A DNA stretch of 64,000 nucleotides from the NCBI GenBank assembly GCA_947166355.1, contig CAMVDX010000003.1:62001-126000 (forward strand). The letters are read 5' to 3'. The stretch is from an uncultured Treponema sp. (lineage in GTDB: Bacteria > Spirochaetota > Spirochaetia > Treponematales > Treponemataceae). The translations under genes were made by a program, and so were the position numbers. Under the pieces are notes generated by a model, which was not told the origin of the DNA, did not search any database, and saw only the letters and a program-made list of their open reading frames with translations. Of the stretch, positions 40,521 to 48,644 are shown one piece after another (positions within the stretch are counted from its first letter, which is position 1; each line of letters begins with the position of its first letter).

Positions 40521-41669
40521 ATGGAACGCTGTACAAAAGCTGTCATCTACAAAGATAATCTTGAATATAATTTAAAACAAATCAGAAAATATGTAAAAAA
40601 GGACGTAAAACTCTGTGTTGCAGTAAAAGCTGACGGGTATGGTCATAATGCGGTTTTAACGGCTCAGATTGCTCAGGAAGTTGGAGCTGCTTTTGTTGCT
40701 GTTGCTACTGTAGAAGAAGGTGTTGAACTTCGCGAAAATGGAATTTCCTGCGGAATTCTGCTTTTAAGTCTCTGTACTCCTGAGGAAATGCCGGCTCTTT
40801 TTGAATATAAAATCACACCACTTGTTTTTACAGAGGAATATATTTCACTTGTCGGAGCTGCCGCTGAAAAAGCTGGTGCTTCAGATTTTTCTGTTCATCT
40901 TGCAGTTGATACAGGAATGGGGCGGATTGGCTGTTATCCGGAAGAAGCGGGAGAACAGGCTTGTTTAATTGAAAAATGCGGCTTAAAGCTTGGCGGAATG
41001 TGTACTCATTTTGCAGTTTCTGACAGTTTAAGTCCAGAAAATATTGAATTTACAAAGGAGCAGTTTGCGGCTTTTAAGCAGGCTGTTGCAGGTGTAAAAT
41101 CGCGCGGCATCGAGCCTGGTATCTGTTCCTGCGGAGCCAGTGCGGCACTTTTGAATGATGAAGATATGCAGTTTGATATGGTTAGACCAGGAATCATTAC
41201 CTACGGCTACTATCCTGATGAAATTACTAAGGAATATCTTGAAAAAACGGGTCGCCATTTTGATATAAAGCCGGTTCTTGCTCTTGAAACAAAGGTTGTT
41301 GCAATCAGACATTTTCCTGCAGGAAAGTCGGTTTCTTATGGACGTACATGGGTAGCCCCGGAAGAGACCGACATTGCAGTTTTGCCTATTGGCTATGCTG
41401 ATGGCCTGCTTCGACGTTTTTCTCCAGGGCTGGAAGTAACAATTAATGGCAAAAATTATCCGGTTCGCGGAAGAATCTGCATGGATCAGTGCATGGTCGA
41501 AATCGGTAAAGATAATCCTGATGTAAAGCTTTGGGATAGGGCTGTTATTTTTGGTCCAGAGGAAAGCGGAGCGCTGAATACAGCGGAAGATTTAGCAAAG
41601 CTTGGAAATACGATTTCGTATGAAGTATTAACTGCGTTGAGTAAAAGAGTGCGCAGGGAAGTGAAATAA
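40521..41669 (+). CDS. alr: Alanine racemase
   Basis: This PLP enzyme interconverts L- and D-alanine to supply D-Ala for peptidoglycan. The cofactor lysine is K36 in VAVKADGYGHNA. The second catalytic tyrosine region is SYGRTWVAPEETDIAVLPIG, followed by RICMDQCMVEIG. Length 382 aa is typical. The ATG at 40521 has GGTGGGGA as ribosome-binding site; the GTG at 40512 lies within it and is rejected. Together with murC and murG in this window it serves the wall pathway, though the genes are not in one operon. Confidence 0.95.
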   Translation: MERCTKAVIYKDNLEYNLKQIRKYVKKDVKLCVAVKADGYGHNAVLTAQIAQEVGAAFVAVATVEEGVELRENGISCGILLLSLCTPEEMPALFEYKITPLVFTEEYISLVGAAAEKAGASDFSVHLAVDTGMGRIGCYPEEAGEQACLIEKCGLKLGGMCTHFAVSDSLSPENIEFTKEQFAAFKQAVAGVKSRGIEPGICSCGASAALLNDEDMQFDMVRPGIITYGYYPDEITKEYLEKTGRHFDIKPVLALETKVVAIRHFPAGKSVSYGRTWVAPEETDIAVLPIGYADGLLRRFSPGLEVTINGKNYPVRGRICMDQCMVEIGKDNPDVKLWDRAVIFGPEESGALNTAEDLAKLGNTISYEVLTALSKRVRREVK

Positions 41670-41670
41670 G

Positions 41671-41829
41671 GTCACACGGATTTCACACGGATAATATATT
41701 TTTAAATATAAAAAAAGGAAATGACGTAGTCATTTCGAATACAAGTATGTAAAGGCACGCTTCGCTTAAAGCCTTGACATACTTGTTTTGAGATATGTCA
41801 TTTCATTATCATGCCTCAATCCGTGTGAC
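41671..41829. repeat. Nested inverted repeats between convergent alr and folC
   Basis: Four pairs of arms nest within each other: GTCACACGGATT (41671) with AATCCGTGTGAC (41818), GAAATGAC (41718) with GTCATTTC (41797), ACAAGTATGT (41741) with ACATACTTGT (41777), and AAGGC (41752) with GCCTT (41771). The outer left arm is partly duplicated in tandem (TTCACACGGAT). It could fold as a 159-nt stem-loop and serve as a two-way stop, or be a small mobile palindromic element. Confidence 0.75.
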
Positions 41830-41840
41830 AATTTACATTT

Positions 41841-43181
41841 TTAAGATTTCAAAAATTCTTTTACTTCAGACACTAAATAAAAGGAACCGGTGACTAAAAG
41901 TATGTTTCCGTTTTCGGCAGACTCTTCAAAAGCCTTTTTAATCATCATCTTATAATCTGCGTCGGCTGTAAACTTAATTTCTGCGTGAGTGAAAGCTTCA
42001 ATTTCACCTTTTAAATCTGACTGCTTGCGGTCTCCGGGTCTTGTAACATAAACGTGTTCAAAACGATAACGGAACAGCATTGAAATATCTTTTACATCCT
42101 TATCGGCAGCACAGGCAAAAAGCAGCGAAACCTTACGTTCTCCGTAAATTTTATTTAGTGTATCAATAGTAAGCCTTATGCTGTTGAGAGTATGCGCTCC
42201 GTCCAGAATTACTGCAGGAATTTCTTCATATCCAGATACTTTTTCCAGAATTTCAAAACGACCAGGCAGTTTTGCTTTGGCAAGTCCGCGTTCAATAATG
42301 CCTTCGTCGAGGTTTGGCATAATCTTTTTGATTGTTATAGCGGCCATTGCTGCATTCTGAGCCTGAGCTTTTCCAAGCAGCTGAATCTGAGTTTCAATCG
42401 GGCGATTAAAAAGTTCACTTTCAAAATGTATAAACATCTTTTTTGGTTCAGCATTGAAGTGATAGTATGCGTGGCTTATATAATCTTCTACAAAATAATA
42501 AGGGGCATGGCGTGTAATTGCCTTTTCTCGCAGCACGATTTTTACACTTTCAGTCTGCTGACGTGCAAGAATAACCGGAGTACAGTTTTTTATGATGCCG
42601 GCTTTTTCTGCTGCTATTTTTTCGAGGGTATCACCGAGGAACTCGGTATGTTCAAGTTCAATCGGCGTAATACAACAGATTTTTGGACGGATAACGTTTG
42701 TAGCATCAAGGCGACCGCCAAGTCCGACCTCAAAAACAGACCAGTCAACCTTTGCATTACGGAAGCACAAAAAGGCATAAAGCGTAACAAGCTCAAACCA
42801 GGTAAGCGGTCGTTCTGCGGGAAGATTTTCTGGAATAATAGAATCAATATTCGGCATGAGCTCCTTTACAGTCTGCTCATAAATCTCTTCTGAAAAAAAT
42901 CCGGTTGGAGTGCAGATTCGTTCACGGAAGTCGGTAATATGTGGAGAAGTGTAGAGACCAACATTGTATCCTGCTTCGTCAAGAATACATGAAATCATGC
43001 GCGAAACAGAGCCCTTGCCTTTAGAGCCGGCGATATGAATACATGGAGCATAATCCTGCGGATTGTCAAAACGCTTACAGAGGTAATCAATGGTATCGAG
43101 CCAAAAGATTTCTTTTTTTGGGTTATGTTCAAAATTCAGGTAATCGTTTAACCAATCCTGAAACACGTCTATTGCATTCAC
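41841..43181 (-). CDS. folC: Folylpolyglutamate/dihydrofolate synthase
   Basis: This Mur-ligase-family enzyme adds glutamate to folates (and in many bacteria also to dihydropteroate). The P-loop HIAGSKGKGSVSRM (near residue 50), SPHITDFRERI, the FEVGLGGRLDATN block, ITPIELEHTEFLG and the C-terminal ILDGAHTLNSI are all diagnostic. Length 446 aa is normal. No clear Shine-Dalgarno was seen before the ATG. It is convergent with alr across the nested inverted repeat. Confidence 0.93.
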   Translation of the reverse strand: MNAIDVFQDWLNDYLNFEHNPKKEIFWLDTIDYLCKRFDNPQDYAPCIHIAGSKGKGSVSRMISCILDEAGYNVGLYTSPHITDFRERICTPTGFFSEEIYEQTVKELMPNIDSIIPENLPAERPLTWFELVTLYAFLCFRNAKVDWSVFEVGLGGRLDATNVIRPKICCITPIELEHTEFLGDTLEKIAAEKAGIIKNCTPVILARQQTESVKIVLREKAITRHAPYYFVEDYISHAYYHFNAEPKKMFIHFESELFNRPIETQIQLLGKAQAQNAAMAAITIKKIMPNLDEGIIERGLAKAKLPGRFEILEKVSGYEEIPAVILDGAHTLNSIRLTIDTLNKIYGERKVSLLFACAADKDVKDISMLFRYRFEHVYVTRPGDRKQSDLKGEIEAFTHAEIKFTADADYKMMIKKAFEESAENGNILLVTGSFYLVSEVKEFLKS

Positions 43182-43224
43182 AATTTTTATTATAATCAGA
43201 ATATGAGGTTAAGTCAAAATCCAT

Positions 43225-43255
43225 CGTCATTGCGAGTCGAAGACGAAGCAATCTA
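43225..43255. repeat. Family A repeat upstream of trpS
   Basis: A compact copy (CGTCATTGCGAGTCGAAGAC then GAAGCAATCT) lies between the divergent folC and trpS genes. Confidence 0.8.
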
Positions 43256-43256
43256 T

Positions 43257-43291
43257 AAAAGCTAATAGCTAATAGCTTTTAGCTTTTTTTT
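43257..43291 (+). terminator. Terminator-like hairpin between folC and trpS
   Basis: AAAAGCTA (43257-43264) and TAGCTTTT (43273-43280) form an 8-bp stem, followed by AGC and a run of eight T residues. There is no obvious plus-strand gene for it to terminate here, as folC is on the other strand; it may be residual or part of the trpS leader. Confidence 0.45.
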
Positions 43292-43368
43292 ATAGAACAG
43301 CTTTATTGATATAATGCCTGTTTCTCTTTATAATAACCATAATATAATTTGTGAATAAGGATAACAAA

Positions 43369-44469
43369 ATGAGTGAAGAAATTCAGTATACTGACATAAA
43401 CAAGAGTTTTGAGGCCGCTATTGAGCGCAGCCGAAAAATTGAAGAAGACTTGATTAAAAATCCTAAAAAATACCGCGTTCTTACTGGCGACCGTCCAACA
43501 GGCCTTTTGCATATCGGCCACTATTTTGGTTCATTACAGAATAGAGTTCGTCTTGCAAATCTTGGCGTTCCTACAATGATTCTTATTGCGGACTATCAGG
43601 TGCTTACAGACCACGATGCCTTTGATAAAATCAGCCAGAATACAAAGCAGCTTGTAATTGACTATCTTGCTGCGGGAATCAATCCTGAAAAGCAGGATGT
43701 AATTATTTATCCTCACAGCTATGTGCCTGAGTGTAATCAGTTGATGATTCCATTCCTTACACTTGTAAGTAATGCCGAACTCAGCCGCAATCCGACTGTA
43801 AAAGAAGAAATTGAAAGTGCCGGTCTTAAAAATGTAAATGCCGGAATGTATACATATCCTGTTCATCAGGCATGCGATATTCTTTTCTGCAAGGGAAATG
43901 TAGTTCCTGTTGGAAAAGATCAGCTTCCACACCTTGAAATGACCCGTACAATTGCCAGCCGCTTCAACAAGAAGTTCTGTACAGATATGGGAAAAGAACC
44001 TGTATTCCCGGAACCTCAGGCTCTGCTTTCTAAAACTCCAATGATTCTTGGATTGGATGGCGGACAGAAAATGTCTAAGAGCCGCGGAAATGCTGTAATG
44101 CTTAGCGCTACAGAAGATGAAACTGCAAAACTCATTAAAAAGGCAAAAACAGACCAGGATCGCAACATTACTTATGATCCTGTAAACCGTCCTGAAGTTG
44201 CAAACCTTCTTATGCTGATTTCGCTTTGTACCGGTGAAGAGCCGACTGCTATTGCGGCTAGAATTGGTGACGGTGGCGGCGGAATGCTTAAAGCAACTCT
44301 CACAGAAGCACTCAACGAAAAGCTCCGTCCATTGCGCGAAGAGCGTGCCCGTCTGGAGGCATCACCTGACTATATCAGAAAAGTATTACTTGACGGTGCA
44401 GCCCGCGCCCGAGAAATAGGTATTCAGACATTGAATGAAGTTAGAACAGTTATGAATATGGAAATCTAA
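43369..44469 (+). CDS. trpS: Tryptophanyl-tRNA synthetase
   Basis: This class I aminoacyl-tRNA synthetase charges tRNA-Trp. It has the HIGH motif LLHIGHYFGS (H48), the adjacent VLTGDRPTG, the specificity block AGMYTYPVHQACDILFCKGN and GKDQLPHLEMTR, and the KMSKS motif near residue 234 (GGQKMSKSRGN). Length is 366 aa from the ATG at 43369, which has AAGGA 7 nt upstream; a GTG at 43351 lies before that site and is rejected. A strong terminator follows, so it is probably a single-gene unit. Confidence 0.95.
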   Translation: MSEEIQYTDINKSFEAAIERSRKIEEDLIKNPKKYRVLTGDRPTGLLHIGHYFGSLQNRVRLANLGVPTMILIADYQVLTDHDAFDKISQNTKQLVIDYLAAGINPEKQDVIIYPHSYVPECNQLMIPFLTLVSNAELSRNPTVKEEIESAGLKNVNAGMYTYPVHQACDILFCKGNVVPVGKDQLPHLEMTRTIASRFNKKFCTDMGKEPVFPEPQALLSKTPMILGLDGGQKMSKSRGNAVMLSATEDETAKLIKKAKTDQDRNITYDPVNRPEVANLLMLISLCTGEEPTAIAARIGDGGGGMLKATLTEALNEKLRPLREERARLEASPDYIRKVLLDGAARAREIGIQTLNEVRTVMNMEI

Positions 44470-44475
44470 CTAAAA

Positions 44476-44527
44476 GGGCTGTCCTTTGTTGATAGTTTTC
44501 AACTTTAAGGACAGCCCCTCTTTTTTT
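44476..44527 (+). terminator. Terminator of trpS
   Basis: GGGCTGTCCTT (44476-44486) pairs with AAGGACAGCCC (44507-44517), followed by CTC and seven T residues. The loop holds a smaller hairpin. Confidence 0.92.
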
Positions 44528-44540
44528 GAGGATAAGCTGA

Positions 44541-46628
44541 CTATTCTGAAATCTTAAATGAACTTACAGCATCTGTTAGCTGACCTACAGACTCTTGAGC
44601 AAGGGTAGAAATATGCCCCATACTCTTAGAAGTCTGTACAAGTACCTTTGATGCAGAATCGCACGAATGAATTCCGGAATCAACTTCACTCTGAATCTGT
44701 GAAAGATTTCTACAGTTTTGTGAAACTTGATTTGTTCCTGAAGAAATAACCTGTGCACTTTCTTTTACATTTGCACAACTCTTCTTAATATCAGAAAGCG
44801 AACTGAGAATCTGTTCAGCTCTTGTTCCCTGTTCAGAAATAGTATTTGAGAGCGAAGCCATTTGTGTGTTGAAATCCTGAATCTGACTGATTGTGTCCTC
44901 AAATGAATTTTCCACAGAAAGGGAAGAAGTAGAAATTTCATTAATTTTACCCTGAATTGCTTTAAGCGAAACACTGGAATCTTTTGCCTGCTTACTGGTT
45001 GTTTCTGCAAGCTTACGGATTTCGTCTGCAACAACAGCAAAGCCCTTTCCACTTTCACCTGCATGGGCTGCTTCAATAGCTGCGTTCATTGCAAGAAGGT
45101 TTGTTTGACTTGCAACAGAAGAAATTACTTTATTCATTTCAAGCAATGCGCCTGATTCTGCCTGAACTTCCTGAATCTGTTCAACTGATTTTCTGAGGGC
45201 TGAAACATTTGTATTAGAAGATTCAACAATACCGCCAACTTTAGAAGACATAGATTCTGTATTCTTTGTTATATCAAAGAAGCTCTTCATAATTGTTTCG
45301 ATATTTTCGGAAGAGGAAATAATGAGGGAGTTCTGGGTATCAATTTCGGAATTAAGTGAATCTGTTTTATGAGCAACCTGTTCAACTGCATCGTTTACTG
45401 TGTTGATTATGTTTCCCTGTGTTGTAAGAGTTTCATTCATTCCATTAATTGCATTTTCTGTTTTAGAGACAGAATCTGTAATTTCTTTTGTATTATTCGT
45501 AAGCTGGTCTGCAATATCCTGAACTGCATTTGAAGAAGTTTTGATTGTGGTAACGAGCCCGCTGATATTTTCTGAAAAATCATTAAAGCCCTGTGAGAGC
45601 AAAGAGGCTTCTTTTGTTGTATAATCCGGATATTTTTTTGTAAAGTCACCGTTTGCAATATAACCACAGCCGTCTACAAGTGATGTAAAATTACGTGATA
45701 CAATTTTAGAGATTATAATATCAAGAATGACAAGTGCTGTAAAAATTACAATCAATCCCATAAAAACATAAATAAGCATTTTTCTGTAATTCTGCATAAA
45801 GTCTGACGAAGGACCTTCTGTAACGATAAACCAGTCTGTATTTTCAATCTTATTTACGCCGTAAAATTTCTTTCCTTCTATAAAGGCCTTTGGTTTTCCG
45901 TCGAGGTATTGTGATTTTGTATAAGACTTAATGGAAGCTTCATCAAAATAATTTTTATTCATGATGGCGCTGAAATCTTTGTTTGTAATATAGAGTCCGT
46001 CTTTTGTAATGATATTAACAGTGCTGTTTTGAGAAAGATTTATGTCTTTTACAGCTTCTGAAAGCGCGTCAAGAACGATATCAGCCGCAGAAACACCTAT
46101 GAGTTTTCCTGTATCATCCAATACACGATAACTGATTGTTACAATAATTTTTCCGGTATTTACATCTGTAAATGGCTCTGTGTAGCAGAGTTTATTTTGA
46201 TTTTGAACTGCATTTTTGTGCCATAGACGTGACTGCATATCAAAATCGTCAGAAGCTTCCCAGCCGGTATGGGAAATCAGAGTACCGCCATCCCAAATTT
46301 GTTCATAAGTAGCATAGTAGAGCAGGGTTTCTTCCATCATGTTTTTTCCCATGCCTTTGATTACAGCTTTCATCTGTTCTCTGTTTTCGAGAGTAGGTAT
46401 TACATTTGAAAGGTCAACAACAAGGTCGTTATATTCCTTGAGGATTCCCGAAACTTCTTTATTTAAGGTTTCCATAGTCTGATTTACAGAATCTGTCGTT
46501 GATTGTTTGATAACTCGATTCATTACAAAACTGAATGATCCGAAAAGAAATAAACCTACAATTAAAACAGAACCGACGCAGCCTATTAAGACCTCGACCA
46601 TTAATGAAATATGCTTTTTAGAACTCAT
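44541..46628 (-). CDS. Methyl-accepting chemotaxis protein
   Basis: This 695-aa transmembrane chemoreceptor controls CheA and thus flagellar rotation. It has an N-terminal membrane helix (about residues 10-33), a ~245-residue periplasmic sensor of the dCache type ([15 protein letters not shown] and [14 protein letters not shown] are typical), a second helix (about 285-308), a HAMP domain ([20 protein letters not shown]), and a long signalling coiled coil with the conserved tip [20 protein letters not shown] and [16 protein letters not shown]. The ligand is unknown. TATAAT (46642-46637) is 8 nt before the ATG with no Shine-Dalgarno. Confidence 0.95.
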   Translation of the reverse strand: MSSKKHISLMVEVLIGCVGSVLIVGLFLFGSFSFVMNRVIKQSTTDSVNQTMETLNKEVSGILKEYNDLVVDLSNVIPTLENREQMKAVIKGMGKNMMEETLLYYATYEQIWDGGTLISHTGWEASDDFDMQSRLWHKNAVQNQNKLCYTEPFTDVNTGKIIVTISYRVLDDTGKLIGVSAADIVLDALSEAVKDINLSQNSTVNIITKDGLYITNKDFSAIMNKNYFDEASIKSYTKSQYLDGKPKAFIEGKKFYGVNKIENTDWFIVTEGPSSDFMQNYRKMLIYVFMGLIVIFTALVILDIIISKIVSRNFTSLVDGCGYIANGDFTKKYPDYTTKEASLLSQGFNDFSENISGLVTTIKTSSNAVQDIADQLTNNTKEITDSVSKTENAINGMNETLTTQGNIINTVNDAVEQVAHKTDSLNSEIDTQNSLIISSSENIETIMKSFFDITKNTESMSSKVGGIVESSNTNVSALRKSVEQIQEVQAESGALLEMNKVISSVASQTNLLAMNAAIEAAHAGESGKGFAVVADEIRKLAETTSKQAKDSSVSLKAIQGKINEISTSSLSVENSFEDTISQIQDFNTQMASLSNTISEQGTRAEQILSSLSDIKKSCANVKESAQVISSGTNQVSQNCRNLSQIQSEVDSGIHSCDSASKVLVQTSKSMGHISTLAQESVGQLTDAVSSFKISE

Positions 46629-46763
46629 AATAAAAAATTATAACATATAATTTAAGTTAGAACAAATTAATTATTTCAGAAAAATTGATACTTTGGATAT
46701 TCTGCAAAGTTCTTTTTGAACAACTGCTGGAAAACGAAAATCAAGGAGTAAAATCTGGAGAAA

Positions 46764-46791
46764 AATCAGCATCAGAATCAGCATCAGAATG
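46764..46791 (+). promoter_or_regulatory. 12-bp direct repeats before the lytTR gene promoter
   Basis: AATCAGCATCAG occurs twice in tandem (46764-46775, 46776-46787), ending 4 bp before the -35 box. It may be an activator site or chance. The rest of the 46629-46763 gap shows nothing further. Confidence 0.35.
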
Positions 46792-46820
46792 TTGAAACAA
46801 TGTCCTGCTAAATTTATAAT
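46792..46820 (+). promoter_or_regulatory. Promoter of the LytTR regulator gene
   Basis: TTGAAA (46792-46797), a 17-bp spacer and a perfect TATAAT (46815-46820) lie 6 nt before the ATG at 46827. The predicted transcription start coincides with the start codon. Confidence 0.7.
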
Positions 46821-46826
46821 TAGTTG

Positions 46827-47537
46827 ATGTTCAGTGTAGCAATCTGCGAAGATGAAAAAGTAATTCTTGATTTTGAAAGTTCTCTGGTTAGTGAATGGGC
46901 GGCTGGTGCGGGCTGTACTGTGCAGTTAGATACTTACATTTCTGCCGAACAATTCCTTTTTGAAAGTGAAGATAAAGAGCCTTATGATGTTTTGATTTTT
47001 GATATTCAGATGAAAAACATGAACGGCATGGAGCTGGCAAAAAAACTGCGCGCACGGGGTTGTGATTCCGTTATTATTTTTGTGACAGGTGTTCCTGACT
47101 ATGCAATTGAAGGCTATGAGGTTGGGGCAGTTCGCTATATTTTAAAGCCGGTAAAACCTGAGGTTTTGAATGGACTTCTGGACAGTGCGTGGGCAGAGCG
47201 TAAGACGAAGGCTGAAGATTATTTTGTGCTTGGCCAGGGCGCTGATGTAGAGAGGATCAGCTTTGAAAAAATCATTTATATTGAAGCACACGGGCATTAT
47301 GTGTTTTTGAAGGGTGTGGATTTTGAGCGGGAATGGAAGGCCGGATTTTCAGAAACGGCTCTTGGCTTTGAGGGACGCGGCTTTTTCTGTCTGAGGCGCG
47401 GGCTTTTGGTAAATCTGGCTCATGTTCAGCGGATTACACGTACAGACTGCCTTCTGGACAACGGGGAGTTACTGCCGGTTGCCCGCGGGGTGTATAAAGA
47501 GCTGAATGAGGCTTTTATTGAGTTTTTCAGGAAGTAG
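46827..47537 (+). CDS. LytTR-family response regulator (AgrA/ComE-like)
   Basis: This 236-aa regulator has a receiver (MFSVAICEDEK at the start, phospho-acceptor D59 in VLIFDIQMKNMNG, VRYILKPVKPE) and a C-terminal LytTR DNA-binding domain (ISFEKIIYIEAHGHYVFL ... FFCLRRGLLVNLAHVQRITR). LytTR regulators bind pairs of direct repeats and usually control bacteriocin, competence or quorum-sensing genes. It is followed by its likely AgrC-type kinase and then by ABC exporters. The ATG at 46827 is preferred to the TTG at 46824. No Shine-Dalgarno is present, and the message is probably leaderless. Confidence 0.92.
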   Translation: MFSVAICEDEKVILDFESSLVSEWAAGAGCTVQLDTYISAEQFLFESEDKEPYDVLIFDIQMKNMNGMELAKKLRARGCDSVIIFVTGVPDYAIEGYEVGAVRYILKPVKPEVLNGLLDSAWAERKTKAEDYFVLGQGADVERISFEKIIYIEAHGHYVFLKGVDFEREWKAGFSETALGFEGRGFFCLRRGLLVNLAHVQRITRTDCLLDNGELLPVARGVYKELNEAFIEFFRK

Positions 47538-47544
47538 ATTGTAA

Positions 47545-47612
47545 TGTCATTGCGAGCGAAGCGATGTAATCTGAAAAATGGATTGCCACGTCGCTACGCT
47601 CCTCGCAATGAC
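47545..47612. repeat. Inverted pair of family A repeats between regulator and kinase genes
   Basis: GTCATTGCGAGCGAAGCGAT ... AATCTG is followed by its inverse GGATTGCCACGTCGCTACGC ... GCAATGAC. It separates the LytTR regulator from the kinase, which has its own -10 box. Confidence 0.85.
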
Positions 47613-47661
47613 TGTCATTTTTTTAATGAAATCTTACAATTCTTAGTGTATAATATTATTT

Positions 47662-48390
47662 GTGAATAATTTAATAATGTTGCTTCTGGTGGCTTTGGGA
47701 GCTGCCCTTATTTCTGTGATTCTCACAATATTAATTCTCAAAAATAAATATGACAGACGTCTGTCAGATTTTCAGGACTCGGTGCTGAAAAAGCAGCGCG
47801 ACGAGGTTCAGAATATCTATCAGACAATGAGGGTCTGGCGTCATGATTATCACAATCACATGCAGGCTATAAAGGCTCTTCTTTCCATGGGGAAGAAAGA
47901 AGAATTGTCTGAATATTTAGACAACCTGGAAAAAGATCTTGATTCTATTGATATTGCCATAAGGACCGGCAACGTGGGACTTGATGCTATTTTGAGTTCC
48001 AAGGTTAGCATTGCCAGAAAAAATAATATTGAAGTGAACTGTACGGCTAAAGTGCCAGACGAGCTTAAGATTACTGACGTGCATTTGTGTGCAATCGTTG
48101 GAAATCTTCTGGACAATGCCATTGAAGCCTGCGAGAAGATTACAGAGGGAGCGGCTCCAAGATTTATCCGCATTTACATCGGGCTTTTTAAAAGTCAGCT
48201 TTACATTTCTGTATCTAACTCTACATGCGAAAAGCACCGCCGCCGCTTAAGTGAGCTGGTTACTTCGAAGCTTGGCGAACACGGCTTCGGCCTCCGCCGA
48301 ATTGATAAGCTGGCGGAAAAGTATGACGGCTACGTGAACCGAAAAAATGAGCCGGGGATTTTCGCGACTGAGGTGATGCTGCCGCTTTAA
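47662..48390 (+). CDS. AgrC-like (HPK10) sensor histidine kinase, short form
   Basis: This 242-aa kinase has a single N-terminal membrane helix (about residues 4-26), a coiled linker, the HPK10 phospho-acceptor region RVWRHDYHNHMQAIKALL (H61) and an ATPase domain with N-box AIVGNLLDNAIEACEK and G-box HGFGLRRIDKLAE. It lacks the multi-helix sensor of AgrC/ComD, so it must sense through a partner or through the lone helix. The start is GTG, with TATAAT (47649-47654) 7 nt upstream and no Shine-Dalgarno. It is the partner of the LytTR regulator by proximity. Confidence 0.88.
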   Translation: MNNLIMLLLVALGAALISVILTILILKNKYDRRLSDFQDSVLKKQRDEVQNIYQTMRVWRHDYHNHMQAIKALLSMGKKEELSEYLDNLEKDLDSIDIAIRTGNVGLDAILSSKVSIARKNNIEVNCTAKVPDELKITDVHLCAIVGNLLDNAIEACEKITEGAAPRFIRIYIGLFKSQLYISVSNSTCEKHRRRLSELVTSKLGEHGFGLRRIDKLAEKYDGYVNRKNEPGIFATEVMLPL

Positions 48391-48458
48391 CGAGGGGGCG
48401 TTATACGTTCGCTTCGCTCACTAACGAGTTTGCAAGCAAACTCGCGAGGGATTTTAAG

Positions 48459-48541
48459 GGGTTTTAGGGGCAAAGCCCCTAGGAGAAGGGGTAGCGTAAG
48501 ACCGCGAAGCGGGCTGGAGCGAGGGGAAGGCTTTCCCCTCC
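48459..48541. repeat. Family C repeat before the exporter operon
   Basis: GGGGTTTTAGGGGCAAAGCC, then CTAGGAGAAGGGGTAGCG, CGAAGCGGG and a terminal GGGGAAGGCTTTCCCC palindrome. Just upstream, at 48405-48453, lies another short inverted element (ACGAGTTTGCAAGCAAACTC). Confidence 0.8.
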
Positions 48542-48578
48542 TTACATTTCATGCACCAATTTTTACATTTCGTGTACC
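48542..48578 (+). promoter_or_regulatory. Candidate LytTR operator (direct repeats 21 bp apart)
   Basis: TTACATTTCATGCACC (48542) and TTACATTTCGTGTACC (48563) are direct repeats with a period of exactly 21 bp, two helical turns, the geometry used by LytTR regulators such as AgrA and ComE. A TATATT -10 box follows at 48606-48611 with no good -35 box, as expected for an activator-dependent promoter of the exporter operon. Confidence 0.65.
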
Positions 48579-48644
48579 TGGCCTGAACCGGGCCTTTTTC
48601 CATGATATATTTTGCGCATACTAAAATTACGGAGGGCTATGAAG

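Noticed and set aside
48578..48599. Terminator at GGCC-TGAACCG-GGCC plus five T residues
   Set aside because: The stem is only 4 bp and it lies between the candidate operator and the -10 box, where it more likely reflects promoter sequence; noted as weak.
48430..48624. 64-aa frame upstream of the exporter operon, considered as a signal peptide gene
   Set aside because: It is made mostly of the family C repeat and the operator region; there is no ribosome-binding site and no double-glycine leader.
46629..48644. Complete agr-type quorum-sensing system
   Set aside because: There is no AgrB-like processing protease and no AgrD-like peptide gene; only the kinase and regulator types match.
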